DNA from: Pelagicoccus sp. SDUM812003 | GTDB taxonomy: Bacteria; Verrucomicrobiota; Verrucomicrobiia; Opitutales; Opitutaceae | Assembly (NCBI RefSeq): GCF_031127815.1 | Contig: NZ_JARXHY010000025.1 | Coordinates: 1 to 33,732, forward strand | DNA: 33,732 nucleotides | Direction of reading: 5' to 3' | Shown here: positions 25,086 to 33,396 of the stretch, piece by piece | Numbering within the stretch: position 1 is the first letter of the stretch | How the letters are laid out: each line of letters starts with the position of its first letter | Made by a program: the position numbers and the translations under genes | Notes under the pieces: generated by a model | What the model was told of the DNA's origin: nothing | What the model saw: only the letters and a program-made list of their open reading frames with translations | Database searches by the model: none

Positions 25086-25982
25086 CTAGACCTTCGGGGA
25101 AGCGGCGTTTCGCCAGAGCTCCGCCATCTCGCGAGCGGCGGGGCTGAGGTAGCCGGATTTTCGATACAGCAGTCCGACCGTCCTGCGAATGCCCGGGTTT
25201 TGGATAGGGATGGCGCGGAGATTGTGGGCGTGGAAGAGCGTGGATCGTGAGGCTTGTTCGGGTAGAACGGTCGCCAGTCCGCTTGCTTCAAGCGTGCCGA
25301 GAATGCCTTCGATGGTGTTCATCTCGATTGAGACCTTGAGGGGCAGGTCGAGGTCGTCGCAGGTCTTTTCGAAAAGCCGCCGCGTGCAGTAGTCCCTGGT
25401 TAGCAAGGCGAGCGGGATTTCCTGCAGCGTTTTCAGGCTGATGCGTGACCTGCGGGCGATCGCTTGATTAGGAGCGGCTATGAGGGCGAAGCTTTCTTCG
25501 AAAAGCGGCTCGGAGTCGAGGAGCTGACTGTCGCCAGGGGTGAAGCTCACGCCCAGATCGAGCTCGCCCTTGACGAGTTGCGTTTCGATTTCGTCGGCCG
25601 AAAGCTCAGCGATGGAGACGAATATATGAGGGAAACGGGCTTTGAAGGCGCTGATGATGGGAGCGGCATGGAAGCTGTTGGGCGTTTGAGCGATGCCTAA
25701 GTTCAAGCGGCCGCGAGTGAGACCTTCGATTTCCTGTACCGCTTCGATGGATTCCTGGGAAAGGGCCAGAATACGGTCCGCGTAGTCCCAGAAGAGCTTG
25801 CCGGCCTCAGTGAGCCGCACGCCTCGACCGATGCGTTCGAACAAGGCGACGCCGATCTGATCTTCCAGCTGTCGAATCTGCTGCGAGAGGGCGGGTTGGG
25901 CGATGTTCAAACGCTCCGCCGCGTTTCTGAAATGCTCTTCCGCGGCGACGACGGTGAAATAGCGAAGGTGTCGGAGCTCCAT
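25086..25982 (-). CDS. LysR family transcriptional regulator
   Basis: With the start at the ATG at 25982 the protein has 298 aa, normal for the family; an upstream TTG (26015) would add 11 unlikely residues. The winged helix-turn-helix is clear: ELRHLRYFTVVAAEEHFRNA, then AQPALSQQIRQLEDQIG (about 28-44) and RGVRLTEAGKLF. The effector domain (about 90-295) has the LNLGIAQTPNSFHAAPI strand and GELDLGVSFTP. Such regulators usually bind a small molecule and control a divergent gene. Here the divergent neighbours are the CPVC thioredoxin-like gene and the secreted 250-aa protein, 144 bp away. Confidence 0.9.
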   Translation of the reverse strand: MELRHLRYFTVVAAEEHFRNAAERLNIAQPALSQQIRQLEDQIGVALFERIGRGVRLTEAGKLFWDYADRILALSQESIEAVQEIEGLTRGRLNLGIAQTPNSFHAAPIISAFKARFPHIFVSIAELSADEIETQLVKGELDLGVSFTPGDSQLLDSEPLFEESFALIAAPNQAIARRSRISLKTLQEIPLALLTRDYCTRRLFEKTCDDLDLPLKVSIEMNTIEGILGTLEASGLATVLPEQASRSTLFHAHNLRAIPIQNPGIRRTVGLLYRKSGYLSPAAREMAELWRNAASPKV

Positions 25983-26126
25983 GGTGAATTCGTAATGATA
26001 GGTAAAACCGATCAAAACAATCAGAAAAGAGTAATATTTTTATCTAAAGAAACGGGTTAGTATCCCTGCATCGAGCCGGACGACCCGGTTTTCGAAACTG
26101 AAATCTGAAACGAAAAACTGAATACA

Positions 26127-26366
26127 ATGAAAACGAAAGCTATCTACTATCATGCTGGTTGCCCTGTCTGTGTTGAAGCCGAGCGAGGAGTTGCTCAAGC
26201 CATCGATCGCGATCGCTATGACCTGGAGGTCGTGCACCTGGGCGAGGAAGGAAACCGAATCGAAGAGGCTGAATCCGCAGGGGTGCGATCCGTGCCGGCT
26301 CTCGCTTTGGGAGACCAGGTGTTTCACATCAACTTCGGAGCGGAGCTTTCCGCCCTAAAGGACTAG
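26127..26366 (+). CDS. Thioredoxin/glutaredoxin-fold protein with a CPVC motif
   Basis: A 79-aa protein, short for a thioredoxin and near the size of a glutaredoxin. AIYYHAGCPVCVEAERGV carries the C12-P-V-C15 active site after the first strand. VRSVPALALGDQVFHINFGA includes the cis-proline P57 in front of strand 3, as in glutaredoxins. There is no signal peptide, so it should act in the cytoplasm on disulfides or as a redox sensor. It is divergent from the LysR gene and followed by the secreted-protein gene after 20 bp, likely an operon. Its exact partner is unknown. Confidence 0.82.
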   Translation: MKTKAIYYHAGCPVCVEAERGVAQAIDRDRYDLEVVHLGEEGNRIEEAESAGVRSVPALALGDQVFHINFGAELSALKD

Positions 26367-26371
26367 GTATA

Positions 26372-26378
26372 AAGGAGG
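26372..26378 (+). promoter_or_regulatory. Strong ribosome-binding site of the 250-aa protein gene
   Basis: AAGGAGG lies 8 bases before the ATG at 26387 and decides that start. It follows the stop of the CPVC protein gene by only 5 bases. Confidence 0.75.
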
Positions 26379-26386
26379 ACGTATCC

Positions 26387-27139
26387 ATGAATCTGCTACT
26401 ACGCTACACAAGTTTTATCGTGTCATTGGGGTTGGGGCATGCTTCTCTGGCCTGTGAGAACTGCTCTACGCCTGTACCGGAGGATCCTGCGCTTTCGATC
26501 GAGTCCGCGTCGGTGACTCGTCTGCTGGATCTCGACCTGCTCGTTTTTGAAGTGAATCTGAAGGGGGCTGCCGGGAGTGTGACGCCTGAACCTAAGGGCA
26601 TGCTCGATGGAGCTCCGGTACTTGGATACGTCTTTCCGACCACGCTAGAGCCGGAGGCGGTCGGGTTTGGCGAGGTCGAGGGAATCCTCGCTCTTGCCGC
26701 GACCTCTCATCCGGATTTCGACGATACGCCGCTCTGGGATGAGGATTCGGATGGCGACTACGGCAACGACGGAGTCATCTGGCACACGCATTGGGTGGTG
26801 TTGGCCGAAGACAGCCGGATCGAGGCCTTGGCGGTGAAGCAGTTCGAGAAAGGCGACGATTCGGTAGTGTTGCCACCAACCAACCCAGGCATGCCCATGT
26901 ACATGGACTCGCCCGGCTATGCGGTGATGACCAAAGACAATCGCTTGCGGATCGTTGTGCCAGAATATCGGATACGGAGTGACGAATCGTTTCGCTTCGA
27001 TGCAGTGACTGCTTTCATGAGAGTGAACACCAGCGATCCCGACCGACCGATGCTTGGGGTTTACAAAGTCTACAGCGTGGCCTCAGGAGATCTGAGTCTC
27101 CCGTACGAGGTCGCGAATGATACAAGAGGATTGAACTGA
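26387..27139 (+). CDS. Exported protein of unknown function next to the CPVC protein
   Basis: A 250-aa protein with an N-terminal signal (LLLRYTSFIVSLGLGHASLA), then a Cys pair CENCS right after the cleavage site. The mature part is beta-rich with acidic clusters: DFDDTPLWDEDSDGDYGNDG, which could bind calcium, and VIWHTHWVVLAED. Later come PGYAVMTKDNRLRIVVPEYR and FRFDAVTAFMRVNTSD. I do not recognise a characterised family. The Cys pair and the upstream CPVC redox gene hint at a thiol-related role, but they sit in different compartments. Transcription is probably joint with the CPVC gene under the divergent LysR protein. Confidence 0.72.
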   Translation: MNLLLRYTSFIVSLGLGHASLACENCSTPVPEDPALSIESASVTRLLDLDLLVFEVNLKGAAGSVTPEPKGMLDGAPVLGYVFPTTLEPEAVGFGEVEGILALAATSHPDFDDTPLWDEDSDGDYGNDGVIWHTHWVVLAEDSRIEALAVKQFEKGDDSVVLPPTNPGMPMYMDSPGYAVMTKDNRLRIVVPEYRIRSDESFRFDAVTAFMRVNTSDPDRPMLGVYKVYSVASGDLSLPYEVANDTRGLN

Positions 27140-27154
27140 GCTAGAATCTCAAAT

Positions 27155-27184
27155 CCGGGCCAAGTGTCGGTCTGCTTGGTCCGG
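27155..27184. terminator. Hairpin after the 250-aa protein gene
   Basis: A 10-bp stem (CCGGGCCAAG, 27155-27164, with 27175-27184; one G-U pair; loop of 10) lies 16 bp after the stop. No T-tract follows, so it may be only a stabilising hairpin. Confidence 0.4.
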
Positions 27185-27196
27185 CTGTCAGCTAGG

Positions 27197-27292
27197 ATGG
27201 TGGTCTGGAGAGTGGCTCTTGGCTTGGTCGCGCTGCTGTTGGTGTTCGGGAAGTTTTTTGAGCGGATTTCGATCTCGCTACTTGCTATCTAA
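27197..27292 (+). CDS. Possible 31-aa membrane peptide
   Basis: An ATG-to-TAA frame of 31 codons starting MVVWRVALGLVALLLVFGKF, with one hydrophobic segment followed by a basic residue and an amphipathic end. The stop is 1 bp from the stop of the convergent beta-helix gene. There is no good ribosome-binding site, so this is doubtful. Confidence 0.2.
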   Translation: MVVWRVALGLVALLLVFGKFFERISISLLAI

Positions 27293-27293
27293 G

Positions 27294-30200
27294 TTAGGGA
27301 AGCACGAGGCCGCGTGGGTCGAGGACGAGTCGGAAGAACTGCTCACCTTCAGGCAGCTCAAGATAAAAGACATGGAAGCCATTTTCGACGAGCGGCTCGC
27401 CTTCAATATCGTACCAAGGCCCGTTGGGCAGGGAGGCTGCCTGCAGTTTGACAGCATCGTTCTTTTCCCAGAAGACGCGGAGGCCCTCGGGATCCGAGGA
27501 GGGAGTCAGCTCAAAGGGAGGGATTTCGTAGGATTCGACTATGCTCTTGGTGGAGAATTCGCTGGTCTTGCCGTCAAAGGTCTTGGTGACAGTCAGGCTC
27601 TTGGCAGTGGCGAGCGGATGGTTCGAGGGCACAACGAGCTCTTCGTAGAAGGAGGCGCTGCCAGAGACGGAGCGGGTGAGAATGTAGATGCGGCCCTGCG
27701 GATGGACTCGCTCAAGATCCGAAAAGACTTCGTAAGTGACTGGCTCTTCCGACTGGGCTGGAGAAATGGCAAGGTGGATGGTTACGTTGTCTTCCTCGTC
27801 TGGTTGGGAGCGAAGAGCGGCCACGACCATGGGGGCAGCGATTGGCGTAGTGGCGAATCTGATACCAGCGACACGTGTATCGTCGCCGTTTTCGTAGATC
27901 TTGTTCTGGGTGAGGGTGACGACGCCTTCCCCGGTGGCGCGGATGCCGTTTTCGGTATTGTGGGCGATGGTGTTCCGATCCAGGAAGACTGGGGTGTTGC
28001 CGATATCGATACCGTCTTTGTTGGGGACCGGGGAAAATTGCGAGGTGACACCGATGTAGTTCTGAACGAGGTTCACCTGATACTCGGAGACGATTTGGAT
28101 GCCGGTTTCCGTGTTTCCGGAAATAGTGTTCTCCTCCAGCACGACGGCTGGCGTATCCTCTGCCGGCTCGCCGGTTTTCGAGATGATCACGCCGATGGTA
28201 TTGCCAAGACCGTTCGCTCCTGAGGCGTCGGTCCCGATGGTGTTTTGCTTGACCTGGATGTCGGTGCCTTCGCCCAGAAAGGCGAGTCCGATGCGGTTGT
28301 GGCCGATGACATTGCCGCCTCCTCCATCGTAGGCGCCGATTTTCACGTGGCTAGCGTCGCCCACCACGATGCCGAATGAATTCGTTATTTCCGCCCCTGC
28401 GGTGGTGCCGACGATGTTGCCACTGAGCCGATGGTTTTCTCCGTTGAAGAGCATGATTCCGGCTCTGGGCGAAGCGGAGTCATGCTTGGCTATGGTGTTC
28501 GATTCGATGACGACGTCGCTTGCGTCGCCGTAGATGCTAATGCCGCAGTATTGGGTTGCGTTGGCCGGTATGTCGCCGGCGTCGTTGATGCCGATCTTGT
28601 TGTTGGAAATCGTAAAGCCGCTTCCCGGAGCGACGCCTTCCAGCCCGTCGAATGGCAGAGTGGGATTTCCCAGTTGGAAGGATGAATCGCTTGAGACTTC
28701 CCCTACCTGCAAGTGACCGGAGACGAGCACGTTCCATTCGTGGCCAGCGATGGTATTGCCGGAGATTTCAATGTCGCTGCTGCCGCTCAGGTGAATGCCG
28801 TGATTGTGGCTGCCAGAGGGGAGATTGGCGGGAAGCTGCTGGTTGTCGCCGAATTGGAGGCCAATGCGGTTGCCACTGATCTCGCCATTTTTCAGGCGAT
28901 GGCCGAAGAGGAGAAGGTTGCTGGAATGGCCCGCGATCTTGTTTCCACTGACCGTGAACCCATCCAGGTCGGCTTCGAGTTCGGCACGGATGGTGATGCC
29001 ATTGTTCCGGCCTTGGGATTGCACGTTCCCGTTGGCGTCTAGACCGACCTCGTTGCCGGAGATGTTCAGCCCGGCGATGGGTCCGATCGTAGTCACGTTT
29101 ATGCCAGACTCGGTGCCAGCAATGAGGTTTTCCGAAACTTGATTGTTGGAACCCGAGGCGATCAGGACACCAATGCCGGTGTCGATAAAGGCGCCAGTTG
29201 GAGAGATGCCGATGCGGTTGCCGATAATCTGGTTGGCGTCCGGACTGGCGCCGCCTTCGAGTTGCCGAATGAAGACTGCCGCGCCGGCGTTGATGACGTT
29301 TTGCGATTCCGGGCTGGGTCCGCCGATTGTGTTTCCTGAAACGCTTTCGATGAGAATGCCGTTGAAGGTTTCGACTGACGATTCGCCTGACGTGTCGGTG
29401 CCGATGTAGTTGCCGACGATGGTATTGCCGCCATATTTCGATAGCTTGATGGCGCCGTGCTCGTTGCCCAGGAATCCGTTGATCACGAAACCTTTTACGG
29501 TGCTGCTGCCTCCTTGGAGTTCGAGGCCGCTGGCTTCGAGGCCATTTCCGCGGACCTCCACGAATCCTCCCGCTTGCGTGGTGGCGTCGATCTCGACTTG
29601 CTCGGTGACAGGCGGCAAGGCGGAGAGAAGCGGTATGGTGGGAATGCCTTCGCCAGGAATGTCAAAGGTGATGAGCCTGCCGAGCCCGGCGTTCACCGCT
29701 TCTATGGCGGAGCGGAGAGTGCATTCCGGATCGCCGTTGGCGATGGTGTCGCCTGTCGACCAGCCATTCTCATCGGTGGGATCGCGGGATTTGTCGCCGG
29801 TTGAATTCACGACGATTTCCACGCTTGGCTCCTCCACGGCGATGGGCTTGATGCTTTCAAACGACGCGCTGAAGGTTCGCGTGTGGAAGGCTTGGGAGGG
29901 ACCGTTGAGGTTACCGGTGAACGGCGTCTTGACGCGGAACTGAGTAGAGGGGACTTCTAGTCGGATTTCCTCGACCTCGTTTATGTCGAGATTGAATTGA
30001 TCTCTTACCTTCACCCGAAAGGAGAAGCTAAACGAGCGGCGTCCCGTTGGAAACTGGGCTGAGATTAGGTTGGGGAACGGCTGGCTGAAGCTATCCAATC
30101 CTGATACGGAGCCCGGGACGAGATCGGTGAATCGTGGTACATTCACGGCGACGCTCGAGTAGTAGAGATCGAGATGCGGAAAGGAGTCGACCTCGACATA

Positions 30201-30752
30201 GACGTTAAACTCGTCATCGGCTTCGACGCTCGAATTGCCCAATCCGGTATAGGTTTTACCTCGCGTATAGAGGATGTAGGTGGTGAGACTACCGTTGATC
30301 GATTCCTGTCCTTCAGAGGTCCGAACCGAGGCGGATATGCTAATGGTTTGAGCGGTCGAGGTCGGCGGTAGGTCGTTTATGGAGGCGACGGCAAGGTCGA
30401 ACCAGACCCGGACGGCTCCGGTGGGCGCGCCTGCAGCTTCCTCGGAATCCAGCGAGACAGTGATGGATCGGCCGCTGCCGGTGACGTCGACAACAGAGCC
30501 ATTCCGCCACTGCCATGTGCCCATATAGGTGAATCCTTCCGGCAGGCTGATATTTATGCTGCCCGAATAGATGACATGGTCCGCGTTGAGATCCATCTGC
30601 AACGAGACGCGTGCTCCCGGGATCGTGACGTCGGAAAGGCCGTTGATATTGGGATCGTAGAAATAAGCGTCGACCGTCCCTGAGCGGGCGAAAGGCAGAC
30701 AGCTCAGGACGAAAAGCAACGAAAGAAAGAGACGGGACATCGTTCTTTTCAT
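27294..30752 (-). CDS. Very large exported parallel beta-helix protein with a CSLREA-type domain
   Basis: A 1152-aa secreted protein with a signal peptide (LFLSLLFVLSCLPFARS). Residues about 25-300 are beta-sandwich-like adhesin or repeat domains. At about 310-360 lies a CSLREA-type segment (VVNSTGD, then DPECTLRSAIEAVNAG). From about 385 to 960 follow many right-handed beta-helix turns of about 25-40 residues in the style of NosD/pectate-lyase families (ISGNTIAGHEWNV, IESNTIAKHDSAS, LEENTISGNTETGIQIV). The C-terminal about 80 residues (LRVFWEKNDAVKLQAASLPN to GEQFFRLVLDP) form a module common in Verrucomicrobiota. It probably acts outside the cell on polysaccharide or as an adhesin; no catalytic residues can be assigned. 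Confidence 0.82.
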   Translation of the reverse strand: MKRTMSRLFLSLLFVLSCLPFARSGTVDAYFYDPNINGLSDVTIPGARVSLQMDLNADHVIYSGSINISLPEGFTYMGTWQWRNGSVVDVTGSGRSITVSLDSEEAAGAPTGAVRVWFDLAVASINDLPPTSTAQTISISASVRTSEGQESINGSLTTYILYTRGKTYTGLGNSSVEADDEFNVYVEVDSFPHLDLYYSSVAVNVPRFTDLVPGSVSGLDSFSQPFPNLISAQFPTGRRSFSFSFRVKVRDQFNLDINEVEEIRLEVPSTQFRVKTPFTGNLNGPSQAFHTRTFSASFESIKPIAVEEPSVEIVVNSTGDKSRDPTDENGWSTGDTIANGDPECTLRSAIEAVNAGLGRLITFDIPGEGIPTIPLLSALPPVTEQVEIDATTQAGGFVEVRGNGLEASGLELQGGSSTVKGFVINGFLGNEHGAIKLSKYGGNTIVGNYIGTDTSGESSVETFNGILIESVSGNTIGGPSPESQNVINAGAAVFIRQLEGGASPDANQIIGNRIGISPTGAFIDTGIGVLIASGSNNQVSENLIAGTESGINVTTIGPIAGLNISGNEVGLDANGNVQSQGRNNGITIRAELEADLDGFTVSGNKIAGHSSNLLLFGHRLKNGEISGNRIGLQFGDNQQLPANLPSGSHNHGIHLSGSSDIEISGNTIAGHEWNVLVSGHLQVGEVSSDSSFQLGNPTLPFDGLEGVAPGSGFTISNNKIGINDAGDIPANATQYCGISIYGDASDVVIESNTIAKHDSASPRAGIMLFNGENHRLSGNIVGTTAGAEITNSFGIVVGDASHVKIGAYDGGGGNVIGHNRIGLAFLGEGTDIQVKQNTIGTDASGANGLGNTIGVIISKTGEPAEDTPAVVLEENTISGNTETGIQIVSEYQVNLVQNYIGVTSQFSPVPNKDGIDIGNTPVFLDRNTIAHNTENGIRATGEGVVTLTQNKIYENGDDTRVAGIRFATTPIAAPMVVAALRSQPDEEDNVTIHLAISPAQSEEPVTYEVFSDLERVHPQGRIYILTRSVSGSASFYEELVVPSNHPLATAKSLTVTKTFDGKTSEFSTKSIVESYEIPPFELTPSSDPEGLRVFWEKNDAVKLQAASLPNGPWYDIEGEPLVENGFHVFYLELPEGEQFFRLVLDPRGLVLP

Positions 30753-30968
30753 AAATCGGGCAACGTCGATTACTTATAACCCGTATTATAGAAAGTATTG
30801 AACAGGCAAGGCCTATTCATCTGCATAGTTTGTTCTCGAGCAGATTGTAAGCTTCGGGTTCAGCAGTCGCCACTGTTTCGACGATCGGTATCGCTCATCT
30901 TTTCGCCAGTTGAAGCGCTGATCGTATCCATATTTTGGGTATTATTTATCCCGTGCGAAGGTTTAGGC

Positions 30969-30991
30969 GTGGAGCGTCTCGGACGCCCCAC
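30969..30991. repeat. REP-like hairpin (GTGGAGCGTC...GACGCCCCAC)
   Basis: A 10-bp inverted repeat with one mismatch and a 3-base loop (TCG). It is a GTGG(A/G)GCGTC type sequence of the kind scattered between genes in related genomes. Confidence 0.55.
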
Positions 30992-31032
30992 CTGTGGAAA
31001 GCCTGGAGGCGGGTTTGCCTGGTCGGGGAATT

Positions 31033-31047
31033 GCGGCTTGAGGCCGC
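31033..31047 (-). repeat. Short GC-rich palindrome after tex
   Basis: GCGGCTTGAGGCCGC is a 5-bp stem with a 5-base loop, 16 bp after the tex stop. It resembles interspersed GCGGCTTGAAGCCGC sequences and may serve as a transcript end; no T-tract follows. Confidence 0.4.
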
Positions 31048-31062
31048 TTCTATGAGCGGCGA

Positions 31063-33396
31063 CTAGAATTTCAAGCTGCCGAAGGCGTCGCCGAGGGAGT
31101 TGCCGAAGTTTTGGCTGCCGCGGTTGTTGCCGCCTCGGTTTCCGCCACCGCGAGGTCCGCCACCTTGGCGGGGGCCGCGGTTTGGGCCGCGGGGTGAATT
31201 TCGGTCGGAGGGGCGGTTGGAGTTGCGGTCCGCCCGGCGGTCGGACCCTACCTCGGGATTGGTCTTCATGCTGAGGCCGACGCGCTTTCGGGCGACGTCG
31301 ACTTCGGTGACGGTGACTTGGACTTTTTGGCCGACTTTGACGACTTCGTTGGGGTCTTTGACGAAGTTGTCGGAGAGCTGGCTGACGTGGACGAGGCCGT
31401 CCTGGTGCACGCCGACATCGACGAAGGCCCCGAAGGCGGTGACGTTGGTGACCACTCCGGTGAGCTTCATGCCTTCGCGTAGGTCGGTGATCTCGTTGAC
31501 GCCTTCCTTGAACTGGACGAGCTCAAATTCGGCACGGGGGTCGCGGCCGGGTTTGGCGAGCTCTTGCATGATGTCTTGCAGCGTGGGGAGACCGACTTCG
31601 TCTGTAGTGTATTTCTGGATATCGATCTTAGAGCGCTTGGAGGAGTCGCTCATCAAGTCCTTGACGCTGACGGTGAGGTCGGCGGCCATTTGTTCGAGAA
31701 GCGGGTAGCGTTCCGGGTGCACGGCGGAGGCGTCGAGGGGATTTTCCGCGCCGCGGATGCGGAGGAATCCTGCGGCTTGCTCGAAGGCTTTGGGGCCGAT
31801 GCCCGCGACTTTGGTGAGCTGCTTGCGGGACTTGAAGGGACCGTTTGCTTCGCGGTGGGCGACGATGGCGCCGGCGAGGCGGGAATTGAGTCCGGAAACG
31901 TAGGAAAGCAGCTGCTTGGAGGCGGTGTTGATCTCCACGCCGACGGCGTTCACGCAGGAGAGAACGGTGTCGTCGAGCGAAGCCTTGAGGGCCTTTTGGT
32001 CGACGTCGTGCTGGTACTGTCCGACACCGATGGACTTGGGGTCGATTTTGACCAATTCCGCCAGCGGGTCCATGAGTCTCCGTCCGATGGATACAGCGCC
32101 GCGCACGGTGATGTCCTTGTCGGGGAATTCGTCGCGGGCGACTTCGGACGCGGAGTAGATGGAGGCTCCGGATTCGTTTACCATGACCACGGCGATGCTT
32201 TTCGGCAGACCGCAGGTGCGGACGAAGGCTTCGGTTTCGCGGGAGGCGGTGCCGTTTCCGATGGCGATGGCTTCGACCTGGAAGCGCTGGGCGAGGCCGG
32301 AGATGATGGTTTTGGCCTCATCGATCTGGCGAGCGGATTGGCTCGGGTAGATGACGGTGTCGAAGAGGAGCTTGCCTTGGGCGTCGAGAACGACGGTCTT
32401 GCAGCCGGTGCGGAAGCCCGGGTCGATAGCGATGATCGGTTTTTCGCCAAGGGCGGGAGCGAGGAGAAGTTCGCGTATGTTTGAAGCGAATACAGCGATG
32501 GCTTCGGCGTCGGCCCGCTTTTTCAGCTCCAGGCGGGCGGCGGTTTCCATGGAGATAGAAAGGAGCCGCTTGAAGGCGTCCTTGGTGGCGAGGCGGACTT
32601 GGTCGGCGGCCGGGGTGGAGGCGGTGACGAAACGGGCCTCCAGCTTGGCGAGGGCGAGGTCTTCGTCGGGACGCACGGACATGGAGAGGATCATCTCCTG
32701 TTCGCCGCGACGGATGGCCAGGATGCGGTGTGAGGGAGCTTTGGATACAGGCTCGGACCAGTCGAAGTAGTCGCGGTACTTGGCGCCTTCCTCTTCCTTG
32801 CCCATCATGACCTTGGAGGTGAGGGTGGAGTGGTTGATGTAGAGGTCGCGCAGTTCGGCGCGAGCGTCGGCGTCGTCGTTGATCCATTCCGCGATGATAT
32901 CGCGGGCGCCGGCGAGGGCTTCGTCGGTGTTGGCCACTTCCTTTTCCGGATCGACGAAGGAGGCGGCTTCCGCGGCGGGATCGATGGCGGCGTCGGACTG
33001 GTTGTTGAAAATCTTTTCGGCGAGGGGCTCGAGGCCTTTTTCGCGGGCGATGGTGGCCTTGGTGCGGCGCTTGGGCTTGTAGGGCAGGTAGACGTCTTCG
33101 AGGCGGGCCATGGTTTCCGCTTCCATGACTTTGGCTTTCAGCTCGTCGGTGAGGACCTTCTGCTCGGTGAGGGATTTGAGGATGGCGGCGCGGCGTTCTT
33201 CGAGGGCTTTGAGCTGTTCGAGGCGGTCGCGGACGTTGGCGATCTGAACTTCGTCGAGGCCGCCGGTGGCTTCCTTACGATAGCGGGCGATGAAGGGCAC
33301 GGTGGCACCTTCGAGGAGGAGCTTGGCGGTGGAAGCGACGTGGCTTTGGGGGAGGGAGAGTTCGTCGGCGATCTTGGGGAGAAATTGTTCGTGCAT
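31063..33396 (-). CDS. tex: Tex family transcriptional accessory / RNA-binding protein
   Basis: A 777-aa protein with the whole Tex layout. The N-terminal helical region has VASTAKLLLEGATVPFIARYRKEATGGLDE (about 19-48, quoted in two parts here: VASTAKLLLEGA and TVPFIARYRKEATGGLDE). The YqgF/RNase H-like domain is at about 320-440 (PIIAIDPGFRTGCKTVVLD). Helix-hairpin-helix follows at about 490-560 (FKSRKQLTKVAGIGPKAFEQ), and the S1 domain at about 645-715 (GVVTNVTAFGAFVDVGVHQD). The tail (about 720-777) is rich in Arg, Gly and Asn. Tex binds nucleic acids and influences transcription and toxin expression in pathogens; here it is a housekeeping gene without close partners. Confidence 0.96.
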   Translation of the reverse strand: MHEQFLPKIADELSLPQSHVASTAKLLLEGATVPFIARYRKEATGGLDEVQIANVRDRLEQLKALEERRAAILKSLTEQKVLTDELKAKVMEAETMARLEDVYLPYKPKRRTKATIAREKGLEPLAEKIFNNQSDAAIDPAAEAASFVDPEKEVANTDEALAGARDIIAEWINDDADARAELRDLYINHSTLTSKVMMGKEEEGAKYRDYFDWSEPVSKAPSHRILAIRRGEQEMILSMSVRPDEDLALAKLEARFVTASTPAADQVRLATKDAFKRLLSISMETAARLELKKRADAEAIAVFASNIRELLLAPALGEKPIIAIDPGFRTGCKTVVLDAQGKLLFDTVIYPSQSARQIDEAKTIISGLAQRFQVEAIAIGNGTASRETEAFVRTCGLPKSIAVVMVNESGASIYSASEVARDEFPDKDITVRGAVSIGRRLMDPLAELVKIDPKSIGVGQYQHDVDQKALKASLDDTVLSCVNAVGVEINTASKQLLSYVSGLNSRLAGAIVAHREANGPFKSRKQLTKVAGIGPKAFEQAAGFLRIRGAENPLDASAVHPERYPLLEQMAADLTVSVKDLMSDSSKRSKIDIQKYTTDEVGLPTLQDIMQELAKPGRDPRAEFELVQFKEGVNEITDLREGMKLTGVVTNVTAFGAFVDVGVHQDGLVHVSQLSDNFVKDPNEVVKVGQKVQVTVTEVDVARKRVGLSMKTNPEVGSDRRADRNSNRPSDRNSPRGPNRGPRQGGGPRGGGNRGGNNRGSQNFGNSLGDAFGSLKF

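Larger units (their letters stand above)
30753..31062. other. Intergenic stretch with REP-like palindromes
   Basis: No gene is supported. The part next to tex carries two palindromes (30969-30991 and 31033-31047). The part next to the beta-helix gene is AT-richer and should hold that gene's promoter (for example TATTATAG at about 30785-30792). Confidence 0.5.

Noticed and set aside
27219-28223. 334-codon plus-strand frame opposite the beta-helix gene
   Set aside because: It lies antisense to the C-terminal half of a well-supported gene and has no recognisable domain.
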